NCBI RefSeq assembly: GCF_932294415.1
Contig: NC_065539.1
Coordinates: 47,716,501-47,780,500 of the forward strand
Direction: 5' to 3'
DNA from: Quercus robur
Lineage: Eukaryota; Streptophyta; Magnoliopsida; Fagales; Fagaceae
DNA: 64,000 bases
Part shown: positions 31,970 to 43,556 of the stretch, in pieces
How the letters are laid out: every line of letters starts with the position of its first letter
Position numbering within the stretch: position 1 is the stretch's first letter
Position numbers and translations under genes: made by a program
Notes under the pieces: generated by a model
What the model saw: only the letters and a program-made list of their open reading frames with translations
Database searches by the model: none
Told to the model about the DNA's origin: nothing

Positions 31970-33108
31970 CAGGGATGGAACCACACTTGGACCAGGGGGC
32001 AATGCCCCCCAAAATTTTTTTAAAAAAATATTATTATATATATGTGTGTACTAATTTTAGCAATTTTGTTCTATAAAATTATATTTTGTTTTCTTTTAGC
32101 AATACCATTGATTCTTTTAAGAGTAATATTATACTCACAAATTTTTTTATAACATTTTTACAAACTGTTATGGTAGTAAATTCTTATTGGTTTGCATATA
32201 GGCACACCACTCATATTATTTTTTTACTTACCAGTAATTACTTATCACATCAGTAATTTATAAAGATCTTGTAACTCTAGCATTTTCCTCATTTTAATGA
32301 CCATAAAAAAAAAAAAAATTATAGATCTAAAATCTAAAACAAAATATACAAGCCTAAAAAAAAATAGCTTAACAACAAATATTACCAATAAAACTAAAAA
32401 TTAACTAATTTTATCCAAAATAAATAACCCTGCCTTTTAAAAAATTCTAAACAAAAATAATTTTGTTCTTATCCACAAAAAAATAAAAAATAAAAAAATA
32501 TCAGCAGCTAAGTAGCAGAATCAAGGTTGAAACCGCTGTATACAGCCACTAGTAAATGATCATAAGGGAATGGAAAAGAACGAAATGAAATGGAATGTAT
32601 TTAAGCAAGAGAAAGGAATGGAAAAGAATGGAATGGAATGAAATTAAGTAACCTTGATTGGATGTTTTAAAATGAAAGAATGGAAAGGAATGGAATGTAA
32701 GTAATTTTGTTTGGGAGCAACATGGAGGGAATGGAATGGATTCATTTTATAACAATATTACTATTAGACCCTTATTTTAAAATAAATAATTGAATATACA
32801 GGGGTATTTTGGGAGTTTTAGTAAAAAAATCATTAAATCTAATTTCATTCCCTCCCATTCCTCCCAATTTCGGGGGGAATGAAAATTTGAGGTTTTAAGG
32901 GAATAGAGAGAAATGAGTGTTTCCTCCTACTCATTCCATTCCCTTCTACTTAAACTTCCAAACAAGGGAATGAACTTTCCATTCCCTCCATTAAAACTTT
33001 CAAACAAGGGGAAGGGAAGAATATTATAAAATTATTCTTTTTATTCCTTTCCATTTCATTCCATTCCCTTCTCCCAAACGAGGCCTTAAAGTTTTGGCTT
33101 CGTCCCTG
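31970..33108. mobile_element. hAT-type non-autonomous element, 1.14 kb
   Basis: The left end CAGGGATGGAACCA pairs with the right end TGGCTTCGTCCCTG. Flanks are CTTGTAAT (31962-31969) and CTTATAAT (33109-33116), an 8-bp target duplication with one mismatch, as expected for hAT. No transposase is visible. Another small element is nested inside (32652-33086). A further repeat piece (about 32119-32285) is of the kind that ends in TTGTAACTCTAGCATT. Confidence 0.75.
32652..33086. mobile_element. Nested small TIR element rich in GGAATGGAATG
   Basis: The left end CCTTGATTGGATG and right end CCCAAACGAGGCCT are weakly inverted, and the GGAATGGAATG / CATTCCATTCC motifs face each other across the unit. 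TAA flanks both ends (32649-32651 and 33087-33089). A similar partial copy at about 32560-32645 suggests one element landed in another of its kind. Confidence 0.5.
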
Positions 33109-33518
33109 CTTATAATATTATATTATATTATATTATAATATATATATATATATATAAATTAAATGGCCCCTCTTTTCCTTAAGAGGTCCTATTGTTTTTA
33201 TTCTTAAAACTTATTTATATAGTTTTTTTTTTTTAAAGATATAATAAAAAAATAGTGGCTTAAAAGTTGGCATTTGACAGCAAATCAAGCTTGTGTAAGG
33301 TACTTTTTATTTCACTTATTAACAAAAAACACCGACGTCCTCTCATCCAAAAATAAAAATAAAATAAAACACGGACTTCCCAAACAAATGGAGCAGAGAG
33401 AGAGTATAGAATTAAGCACTGTAAACGTAATTCAACTTTAATTCAAACTCAAACTCAAACTCAAACTCAAACCCAACTAAAACCATTCCTATCCGGTAAT
33501 AAAATAAGAAATATGCTA

Positions 33519-33903
33519 AGAACACAAACAATCACACAATTTTTATCACAATTCATCACGTAATGAGTTATGAGTAATTGAAGTGTAGACCCATATAAAC
33601 TTACAAATTTTTATTCAACTCTTACAACTCACCGTATATCATCGTGGCAAAAGCTAGTGATTGTTTATGTTACAAGCATTGCTCATAAAATAACACAAAC
33701 TCAACTGAGAACACAAACAATCACACAATTTTTATTACAATTCATCACGTAATGAGTTATGAGTAATTGAGGTGTAGACCCATGTAAACTTACAAATTTT
33801 TATTCACCTCTTCCAACTCGCCATATTTCATTGTGGCAAAAGCTCGGTGATTGTTTATGTTACAACTTACAAGCATTGCTCATAAAATTCGCAAACTCAA
33901 CTG
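33519..33903. repeat. 189-bp tandem duplication upstream of the lipase gene
   Basis: Two direct copies start AGAACACAAACAATCACAC at 33519 and 33708 and end CTCAACTG. They share TCATCACGTAATGAGTTATG and GTGATTGTTTATGTTACAA and differ at roughly ten positions. The array ends about 690 bases before the lipase start codon. Confidence 0.9.
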
Positions 33904-34591
33904 TTCTTCTTCCATTCTTCTATCTAAACTTCTAAGCACGCCACGACTATTATATCAACAGCCACCAACATTTACAACGTGTACCTTCTTCGTAGTAGTA
34001 TCAAGTATCAACAAGTAACACAACACCCCGTACGAAACAAAAACAAGAGCCACCGAACCCAAAATAGTGAATACATTCACACTCTCTGATCTCTCACTGC
34101 CACACGGCGACGCATCAGAAACCATCAACGGTCATAACCAACAAAACAACAACAAAAATCAACGGTCTATATCCAAAGAATATCCACTGGGGGTAATTTC
34201 GGTAATCCACAGAAAGAAAAAGAAAAAAGTACAAAACGACTCCGTCTTCGAATTTCATGCTTCTTTTCTTTTCTTCCACAACTCTCTCTCTCTCTCTCTC
34301 TCCAACAGAAAGTCGCTCAGCACACGCCGATTTTGCCAAAACTACCGGAGGGACCGAGCTATAAAAATCTCTCACATTGGTTGTACGGATCACCAACCCG
34401 GTTTCCCTCCGGAGCTCCGAATTCACCTTGCAGTCGGGTCCACCCAGTTCCCTTTTGATTCATATTCAGGAAAAAAAAGAAAAAAGTCAACTCAGGCATG
34501 CCCTAATCAACGTCAATCAGAAAAATTTATATAAACCCAAATTCTTTTGCTAATTTTTATTTATTTATTTTTGTTTTTAATTTTACAGAAT
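33904..34591 (+). promoter_or_regulatory. Promoter and 5' leader of the lipase gene
   Basis: A CT microsatellite (34285-34302) and a GC-richer leader precede the start codon. TTTTACAG directly before AATATG could be the acceptor of an intron in the 5' untranslated region. Frames in this stretch have no recognisable product. Confidence 0.4.
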
Positions 34592-37500
34592 ATGGGGAAA
34601 AGTAGGTGGTTAATTTGGGCGATCATTGCATGTGTTCTTGCCTCTTCTAGTGCGAGAGGTAACAATTTAATTTTAATTTTTTTGATAATGGAATTTATAA
34701 ATTTATATTATCAATTATATAAGCTTTTTGTTTGTTTCTCTTTTTGATTATAGCTGGTTCTGTGAGGAAATTCATTTATGCATTTGGACTTTATTTTGAT
34801 TATTAGGTATAGGGTTTGATATTATAGTTGCTGGAACTAGTGCAAACAGGCTTTGAACTCGTGTTCGCCCGTATCGATTCCATTATAATAAACTATTAAT
34901 TGTTCTAAAAGATTAAGCCGTTAGGAAATTGTGAATTTAATGTACCATTGCTGTGATACCATGATAAATTATCGCTTGTGCCAAAAATTTATGCTGTTAG
35001 GAAATGGTGGATTTAGTAATTTAATCGTTATTTTAGCATAAGTAATTTTCTTTTATCGGGCAAACTTTGAGGGATGATTTTTCGAGTGTTTTGTTTAATT
35101 AGAGAGATTTCGATTGACCTGATTGTCCCTGCCCAATGCTCGCCCTTTAAATCAAAGGAAAATGAATTAGTGAGCCGCGAAACCTTCGCTAGTAGAGATA
35201 TATTATTTGCATTTGAAATCAGGATAATCAGGATTAGTTAACTGTATTAGAGGCTTTATTATTCATTTAATTGTGGGTTTTAGGAAGAATTTCGTTGGGT
35301 GCTTTGGGGGGGGGGGGGGGTATATTTTTGCATATTTAATCATTCTACTTTATAATGTATGTTGCTGTATTCTGTGACACATTCTAATGAGGTTTGTCTT
35401 TTTTACTTGTAGAACTTAAGTTGTTCAAGCACAAGATGGGTCATGAATCCGATTACAATCATACCCTGGCCACAATATTAGTGGAGTATGCTTCTGCAGT
35501 AAGTTCTAGAATTCTTTTTAAAATCATTAGTGGGACATTTTAAACCGTACAATTCACTTGTAGCTTTAACATGGAGTGTTTCAAGTCTTTCGAGTTGATC
35601 AAGATTTCCATATCTAATAAGAGGTGGCATTGAAAGTTCCCGGAGTTGTGTAGAAGTTTTGAGCTTAGCTCTAAATTAGCCAGTTGACTTACTCTACCCT
35701 TCTATTTTTTAATGGTATAATAGACGAGTCAATGTACCCCCTGTAATCTAAACTCTCACAAATACGTTGTTGACCTTGGTCCAAATGGAGAAACCAAACC
35801 ATTTAGTTAAGGTATTCATACATAAAGATTAGTCTTTGGTTATCACACTCTTTCTTGGCATGAGTCAAAACGGTGTAAATCTAGTTGCAGCAAGTCAATC
35901 TCATGGTGCTCCAAATTGCAATTCAAAGTTTTTAATATCAGATAATACTGCCAAGAGATTACATGACATCAAATTGGTGATTGATGCTCTTGCTCTTGCA
36001 GGTGTACGTGACAGATATGACACAATTATTTACTTGGACGTGCTCAAGATGTAATGGTTTGATAAAGGTACTGAGATTAATTTTATCAACTTCACTAGTT
36101 CAACTATTTGCAAAACTAAGCTTTGACTTACATGCTTGCTAGAAGTTGGTCTCTTTTACTTTTCCTAATTAAAAAAGTTGGGCTAATGCTGTTTTTGATT
36201 GAAACAGGAATTTGAAATTATAGAGTTGGTTGTTGACATTCAGCACTGCTTACAGGTGCATTCTTATAGCACACTGCGTTTAATTTATATAATGTTTTTC
36301 CTGGTCTTATACTGTCATTTATTTACTCAAAAGTTTTCTTTTTGCCTTTGATATTTACTTGATTATACTATGACGATCTACTGCAGAGTTTTGTTGGAGT
36401 GGCAAAAGATCTTAATGCTATTGTGATTGCATTTAGAGGAACTCAGGAACACAGGTAGATATTCTTCTGGCTTATTTATTCATAAACTCTGTTAAGAGAC
36501 TTTTAGATCATTTGAAGTCCTTGCTAATCAGGACCCTTTTTGATTGGTCTCAGGTTTGGGGTTTTACACATTGTACTTCTATTTTTGATTTCCCAGCTCT
36601 CTTTTTAGTTCCTCATGTTGATTTGATTGTAATTGTTTTACATACTGTTCATCGTCGTGAACATAGAGTTCTTGTTTCTTCATCAATAAATTCTTATTAC
36701 TTATCAGAATGGTTGAATTGCATGTGTACAGCATAATGAATTGGATCGAAGACTTATATTGGAAACAGCTTGACTTGAATTACCCTGGCATGTCCGATGC
36801 AATGGTATGTATTGCAGAAATGTTTCTTTTAATGGGTTTAAACAGTATCAATTCTCATGATCTTTTTCATTCTTTCTAGGTGCACCGTGGATTTTATTAT
36901 GCTTACCACAACACAACTCTACGCCCTGCAATTTTAAATGCTATTAAAAGGGCAAAGGAGTGCTATGGAGACATTCCCATCATGGTGACAGGGCATTCAA
37001 TGGGAGGGGCAATGGCCGCATTTTGTGGGATTGACCTAAAGGTAATCATAAATAAGACTTAATTCAACTGCGATATTTTTGGGTATGATTTGGGGGGTGG
37101 GTTTTTATTTTTTACTTTTTAAATTTAATAATCTTAGTAAAGTCCATTACTATTGTTGTTGTTTCCAATGTCTACATTGCTCTGAGGTTCTTTACAAATG
37201 CTGAATAGGGTTGAATACTTGAATATGTACTGTTCTTTAGGATCGCTTGTATGAGCTGGGTTGTATGTTCTGGCTGCCATGTGTTCCTTAACAGCAGTGG
37301 GTGGACATGGAAAATGGTGGCCTGACTCTTCGACACATGACAATGTTTTCCACTTATTTATGCATGTTATGTTATCTGATCCCAAATTCCATTGCTAGCA
37401 TTAAGTTTAATATGATTTTCTTTTCTTTTTTTGGTGTAATATGATTTTATTTTTGCTACTTAGTTGTTATATTTTGCATTGTATAGTCAAACCAAAGTTC

Positions 37501-38767
37501 TTTTGGGATGGTTAACTGTATGTGGAACTTGTGGTAATCCATTTTCTAATTCGGTAATTGTTGACTTGTATTTCATATAATCTATTAGAAGTGGAGTTCA
37601 AATGAAAATAACTTTATTCATTAATCATATTCACTCCTTGAAAATATATTTGTCCAATAGCTACTTATTAATATGTGTGTGTGTGTGTCCCATAGCCATT
37701 GTTGAAACCATATTTGAAGTTCAAGTTTTGAGAAACTTGTTTTGAAATAAAGTTCTGAGTTTGTTACTTGATTTCTTGCGACTGCTTGCTGAGCTGTTTC
37801 TTTTTCATCCTTTTCTCTACTGTTTCATTAGATGTTAGGTCTTATGGAAAGTTTGATATGGAAGTACATTTTTTGAAACAATTGGTGTTTCAATGAAGGA
37901 CTATCTGTTTATCTCCAGGTTAATCATGAAGCACGGAATGTTCAAGTTATGACATTTGGACAACCCCGTATTGGTAATGCAGTGTTTGCATCTTACTATA
38001 GCAAGCTTGTCCCAAACACAATTCGAGTCACAAATGAGCATGATATTGTGCCTCATTTGCCTCCATACTATCCTTATTTCCCACAAAAGACATACCACCA
38101 CTTCCCAAGAGAGGTATATCCTTTTCCCAAATGAAGTGATGAATTATGTAGTAATGCTTTATTATCTTTTTATTGTGCCTTATTTGCTTCCAACATTTTT
38201 TTTAAGGTGTGGCTTTACAACATTGGATTGGGAAGTCTTGTTTATAATATTGAGAAGGTCTGTGATGGTTCTGGAGAAGACCCATCTTGTAGCAGGTGTG
38301 TCTCTTATGATGCGCTTTAGATAATTGAAGAGACTACCCCTCATTTAAACCTAACTACTTCATTCAGCATTTTGATATTGGAAATTTATTTTAATTAATG
38401 AATTCATGAAATTAGAATATTCATCTGTCATTCAATGTTTATATCCTTTTCCCCCTCCCTTCCATCACATTGGAAAACATAATGAATTGATACAGTGAGC
38501 TTATCTCGTTGAGAAGAGAGGAATTTTACAAATTCTTTGGCTATGTTGTGCAGGTCAGTGACCGGGACCAGTATTTCAGACCATTTAGTTTATTATGGTG
38601 TTGCATTAATGTCCGGAGAACCAGGGACATGCAGAATTGTGATGGATCCCCCTGTTGTGGATTATGGTACAACTGATCTCGGAGGAAACTTCATCTTATC
38701 CAGAAATCCTGCAACACCAGTTATTAAATTGAATACAGAGTCAGATACTGGGGGCAAAAATGTTTAA
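34592..38767 (+). CDS. Class 3 lipase (alpha/beta hydrolase), secreted or vesicular
   Basis: Lipase_3 proteins hydrolyse acylglycerol esters. Exons: 34592-34658, 35413-35498, 36002-36067, 36208-36255, 36387-36454, 36732-36804, 36880-37041, 37919-38113, 38207-38295, 38554-38767. They total 1068 nt (355 aa). The N-terminus (MGKSRWLIWAIIACVLASSS) is a good signal peptide, so the protein probably enters the secretory route. Visible: YVTDMTQLFTWTCSRC (about 52), VIAFRGTQEHR (about 103), the nucleophile elbow GHSMGG with Ser near 176, the Asp in NEHDIVPHLP near 232, and the His in SDHLVYYG near 295. The complete catalytic triad and intact frame suggest a working enzyme. The start is the ATG directly before the signal peptide. 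The substrate cannot be told from sequence. Confidence 0.93.
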
Positions 38768-40731
38768 GATATGGCTGGGAGTATGAAATCTCTTGCAAGA
38801 TAGCTAGAGAGGTCTGTTATATGAATTAACATTTAATCTAATACCCCATACAGAGTATTTTCATCTTTTTTTTCTTTCTTTTTTTTTGGTTTAGTGCCCT
38901 TCCAGAAAGCTTTGGCAGTTGATTATATTGTTGCAAAGGGCTGGGGCTGGAAAGAAATTTGTGTATATACGAATTGTGTACATCTTCATCCTTGTTAATA
39001 TGATCACTATTGATTTCATTGTTTACACATTCCCTTCCCTCCTTTTTATAGAGCATCTAATGGAAAGAATGGTGTGACCCTTAATAGACTCACTTTTTTG
39101 CTCTTGTCAAGAGGATGAGGTAGATCCGTAATGAAGATAGGATAGATAAGATCATAGAACTCCCTGGAGAGTTGGTATCACTATACCCGCATTGACTTAA
39201 AACTGAAAAACCCTACGGGTGGTTTGTTGCTTACCATCAAACTAAAGAATCCATTAAAGACAAAATGGAAGTTTACAATAAACAATATCCCAATCCTTGT
39301 ATTGCTCCCTATAGCAAAACTTACTCGCGGGACCACACAAAGCTCTAACTTGGTTGGACTCCTGTCTTGTGGATCTCTACAACGGTGCATGAATATTCAA
39401 TTTGTGTCTAACTCACCGCAACAACTTGATTGTATTAGTTTATGTGTAGGAACTTCACTATGAACACTCTTTGATCTTCAATTAAGTCTTGGAGACAATG
39501 CTTGGTACAAACCCGTGGCGCGTAGTTGTCACAACAAGATCTCCTCTTTACACAGTGTTCTCTCTATGTTTATAATGATCTAACACAAGTTTATATATGC
39601 TCTGGAACCTAGTGCATAGATTTCTAGGCCTCTAGTCATCGTTGGTTGCAACTTTAGAAAACAAATATTTTGAGGCTCGATTGATCTAGTGGTGTCGAGC
39701 TTGAAGTTGAGGTTTTTTAATGAAGCTCGACTGATCAAGCTACAATCAAGTATGTGTCGAGCCGTCGAGGCAACTAAAACTCTTCCTCTTGAGCTGATTT
39801 TTCTGTCTTCCATGTGGATCTTCAAACCCTAATGTACACACTAACATTACAACTCAATTACATTGGAGATAGGGTTTTAAATACGGATTTACCGACACAA
39901 ATTACATTTGGCCCTAAAATCTTCTTTATTGTAAATATTAAAGGCTTAAGTAGAAATAAACATAAGCAGAATAGACCATTATAATAATATTGGTTGTTCA
40001 AAAGATCAACCATATCAAATTTTTAATATCGTTTGTTTGCATTACCATAACGTTGGGATGTAAAGTTGTGGCTAAGCCTTTGTAACCATGTGTGTGTACA
40101 CTTTTGGGGTTTGCTTTATGATGATTATTAATTTTATCATCAAGTCCAATATCAAAAAAAAAAAAAAAAGGTTTGGTGTAGGTGAGATTTGAACTCAAGT
40201 TGTTTGTTTGACGATAATAGATTTTGACCTTACCAATTGAGCCAATTTGAACCTACTTTAAATCCATGTATAATATTGCTACACATTGACAAGATTTGGT
40301 TTCGAGATTGGATTGCTATTACAACAACAAAAGTAATGACCAAGCCTTAGTCTCAAAAATTTTGAGATGATTATGAATAATAAACAAATTAATTAAAAGT
40401 TGAGTACTGTTACATGAAAGAAAATTTGTCTTCAATAAAGACAAAAGATCTCACTTCTATCTTCATTTTTATGCTTTAATATTCCACATCTTGCTAAAAA
40501 CCATGTTGTGTTTGGTTGGAGACTTTTGAAATGTCTACATTCGTGGCAGTGCCGGGGGAAGAACACATGGGATCACAAAAAGAACAAAGTTTACCATAAA
40601 ACACTAAATGTATATGATCAGCTGTTTTCTGTAACAAGCATGTATCGACCTAGATTAAAGTACATGAATCCTGAAACCATAAACTTGATAACAAAACGCA
40701 TGACAAGCTTCATGTTATCCTAATTCTTCTT
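38768..40731. other. Intergenic DNA with LTR-like remnants
   Basis: The first about 250 bases are probably the lipase 3' UTR. From about 39150 to 39870 the sequence has features of an old Copia-type LTR region (TTGAGGCTCGATTGATCTAG and a long non-coding body), as a fossil with no visible coding part. No gene is seen. Confidence 0.4.
40166..40256 (-). repeat. tRNA-like SINE head, minus strand
   Basis: Read on the minus strand, TGGCTCAATTGGTAAGGT (box A-like) is followed by TTGAGTTCAAATCTC (box B-like). There is no proper tail on the expected side, so it is a remnant, not a tRNA gene. Confidence 0.4.
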
Positions 40732-41919
40732 TCACTTTGTGTCCTTATCCTTGGTTGGTATATCAGCCTTAATTTCCTGCAAAAACAAAAGCTTTTGTAA
40801 GTTCTTCTAAGTTTCCTTCTTCCCAACAAAAATAAAAATAAAATCTTGTTATATTTCATCAAGTGTAAAATCATTTTGAACCCTCAAATTCAAATACCTC
40901 AGCTTTTTTATCCTTCTCTTCTGTAGCAGGACTTGAAACTTTTGCTTCAACAGTTGCCTCCGGTTCTGCTTTCTTGACCACATTCTCTTCCTTCACGTTT
41001 AAGGCCTCTCCTATACATGTAGCAAATTATTTCAATGAAATAAAAGGAATCAAGAAAAATACATTCATATAGTCAGCCATATTAATAAAAGACAAAACTT
41101 AGTTACAATTAAATTAAAATACATGTCTACATTAACTAATGTAACATAAATAATGTTATCTTTCCCAATGATAATTATATTCAAGGCAGTCATATGCTCA
41201 AAATTAATTAGAGAAACTAACTATAAACAACTGTATATATCTATGTTTTAACCTTAATAGCCACCTAGGCTCAATTGACATCTTCTAGTATTTTCAATAA
41301 AAAAGTCAAGAGTTCAAATCCCCCTTCCCTGACTATCAAATTATTAAAAAAAAAAAAAAAAGTTATTACCCTAATAAAAATGCATAGGTTACAAACCATT
41401 TTTCTTTTCTGCATTTGTTTCATTAGCCACAACTTTCTCCTGCACTGCATTATCAGCTCTCACATTCTCATTCAACAAATCTTCCTTCTCTGCTGCATGT
41501 GGAGAGTCATACTCAGACTTGGCATCAGAAATAATCCCTTCCACTGCTTCCTCATCTTTCCTTGATGAAAAGTAATGGTTTGGTGAGTCATGGGATATAA
41601 ATCTCTCTCCCTCTTGCTTTTCATCACCACCTTCTTTCCCTTTATCTATTTCTTTGTCATCTCCTTCCTTCACAGTCTTGTTTTCACCTATGACCTTAGC
41701 ATCACCAGCTTCAATTGCACCACTAATTTCCTTGTTATTGTCTTCTTTAGTCACCTTCTCCGGTTTTTGCACCGATGAGTTCGTGGTGCTATCTTTGGTG
41801 TTTGTTTCTGTGACAATTTCTATGTCTTTGCTGTTCTTGGAATTGGAATTGGCATTAGGTTTCTTGCGGAGGATGGTGTTGTCGGTGACAACATCGTGTT
41901 TTGATTCCCCACAACCCAT
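40732..41919 (-). CDS. Small acidic, lysine-rich protein with a MGCGES N-terminus (probably myristoylated)
   Basis: Exons 41919-41397, 41010-40898 and 40776-40732 join in frame: 681 nt, 226 aa, ending TKDKDTK. The N-terminus MGCGESKHD gives Gly2 for N-myristoylation and Cys3 for possible palmitoylation, so the protein probably sits on a membrane surface. The remainder is very rich in Glu, Lys, Asp and Asn (for example GDDKEIDKGKEGGDEKQEGE), has no folded domain I recognise, and is probably disordered. Similar MGCGESKH-type proteins of unknown function exist in plants. The start is the Met of this motif; the frame is open further upstream, but that part has no coding look. Intron 1 carries a SINE. 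Confidence 0.82.
41260..41361 (+). mobile_element. tRNA-derived SINE in an intron of the MGCGES gene
   Basis: TAGGCTCAATTGAC (box A-like), AGAGTTCAAATCCCC (box B-like) and a poly-A run (41343-41361) lie in order. TTAACCTTAATA before and TTACCCTAATA after resemble a target duplication. It lies antisense to the host gene. Confidence 0.6.
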
Positions 41920-42558
41920 TTTGTGTAAAATGTTGAACAAGTTGTGAGGAGAGACAGAGAGAGAAAGTACGTATATATTCTCTCCCTTTGTTGTTGGGAG
42001 AGATAGAGATGGAAATGAAAACTTTGTTTCTGTTTTTGTTATACCTTTGTGTTGGAATAGAGCATTGCATGGGTGTAATGTGGTGTCAATACCTTGGTAA
42101 CAAACCACTAAAAAAAACGCGTCTCTAAGCCGCGTTTTTTAGCTGCGTTTTACAAAAACGCAGCTACAGGGGGTAATTTGAAGGTATGGATGGGTCTTTA
42201 CGAAGCTCAATTTCAATAGAGCTATATATAAGTGTATTTTTAGGCAAAGTTAAACGTCCCTTTTAGGAAGGAATTGTGCTGGCAATGTGAATTTATGACC
42301 TTTGTTTTGTTTTGTTTTGTTTTTTTAAGAGGCTTTTGGTTGAATAAACATAATTTCAAACATAATTTTCCTCCAAACAAGTTTAAAGGAAAGCTCATGT
42401 GATCCATTATGGGTCAAGTTACGCATAGCTTTAGTCACATAATTTATTTAAATGACTTAATGTATGATATGATATTATGATTTAATACATTTGGATGATT
42501 TTATGAGCTATAACCCAGTTTAGAGGAAATTTTTTCTCTTTTTGGTTTGCTTCTTATT
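41920..42558. other. Upstream region of the MGCGES gene, with a CACTA-like end
   Basis: The promoter of the minus-strand gene should lie here. At 42104-42172 the sequence CACTAAAAAAAACGCG is followed by inverted GCCGCG/GCTGCG-type motifs (AGCTGCGTTTTACAAAAACG). This resembles one end of a CACTA transposon, but no partner end was found. A TTTTG pentamer repeat lies at 42304-42321. Confidence 0.35.
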
Positions 42559-42856
42559 GGGCCAAAATGGATATTTGCCTCTTATGCCAAAACTTTCCAG
42601 CATAATGCCTCTATTTTAAATTCGATTTTCTAAAAATCAAATTTCTAAAAATCGAATTATGTGAAATCAAACTTTAAAATAAAAAAATTACATGGAACTT
42701 GAGTTCCATGTAAAATTTCTCACATTACTTGATTTTCATTAAAACTCGATTTTCTAAAAATTGAGTTTCAAAACAGGAGCATTTTGCTAAATAGTTTCAA
42801 AATAGGGGTATTTTACTACATCTTTTGGGCGAAAGAGGCAAATGCTCATTTGGGCT
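42559..42856. mobile_element. Mutator-type MITE, 298 bp
   Basis: Left end GGGCCAAAATGGATATTTGC and right end, in reverse, AGCCCAAATGAGCATTTGCC form an inverted repeat. Flanks CTTCTTATT (42550-42558) and CTTCTTGTT (42857-42865) are a 9-bp duplication with one mismatch, as expected for Mutator-like elements. The inside is filled with AAATCGAATTT-like short palindromic motifs. Confidence 0.65.
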
Positions 42857-42985
42857 CTTCTTGTTGACTATAATTGTTTGAAAATTGGGAGTTTTTCTGG
42901 AATGAAACACATCTAAAACCAAATGTTAAATTCATTGACCAAAAAACTTTCTCAAACAAAAAAAATTCATTGACCAGTTGATTAA

Positions 42986-43294
42986 GGGTCCGTTTGGATA
43001 CAGTTGAAAACTGAAAAACACTGTAGCAAATTTTTTTTAAAATGTGTGAATAGTACGGTAGGACCCATTTTTAATGAAAAAATTACTGAAAAGTGAAACT
43101 TGTGGGTCCGTGAACAGTGCACGATGTGCATTGATTGGCTGAAAATTGTTTGACAAGTCAAACTTTGCGGCTACTGTTTATGAACAGTGCATGAACAATA
43201 GCTGTAACAGTAAAATTTGTCCCTAAAACGCGTGAAAAAAAAAAATTTGGAAAAACGCAGACGCAGACACTTTCAGCCGAATCCAAACATACAC
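42986..43294. mobile_element. Tourist-like MITE, 309 bp
   Basis: GGGTCCGTTTGGATACAG at the left faces CCGAATCCAAACATACAC at the right, with TAA on both sides (42983-42985, 43295-43297). The CTGTAGCA and AAAACGCG motifs inside are typical of an abundant woody-plant MITE type. Non-coding. Confidence 0.75.
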
Positions 43295-43328
43295 TAATTG
43301 TATACATGGATTCAACACGAACCAGATC

Positions 43329-43556
43329 CAACTCATTATATTATGACCAACTATTTGTCATAGATTGATGGATTCATTTTCGTGGAAATCAATGATGGGA
43401 AATGCATTATGCATGAATCTATCTTATAGTACATTTGAAGCCGTCAACTCATTATATTATGACCAACTATTTGTCACAGATGGATAGATTATTTATTCAT
43501 GGAAATCAATTATGGGAAATGCATTATGCATGAATCTATTTTATAGTACATTTGAA
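43329..43556. repeat. 116-bp tandem duplication
   Basis: Two direct copies start CAACTCATTATATTATGACC at 43329 and 43445 and share GGGAAATGCATTATGCATGA and TATAGTACATTTGAA. They differ by about ten changes. It lies directly beside the MITE at 42986-43294. Confidence 0.88.

Noticed and set aside
35836-36054. 72-codon frame spanning lipase intron 2 and exon 3
   Set aside because: The true exon 3 (36002-36067) reads in another frame and matches the lipase family; this frame is chance.
41389-42108. Longer start for the MGCGES gene (239 codons)
   Set aside because: The added part is not coding-like, and the internal MGCGES start matches a known N-terminal pattern.
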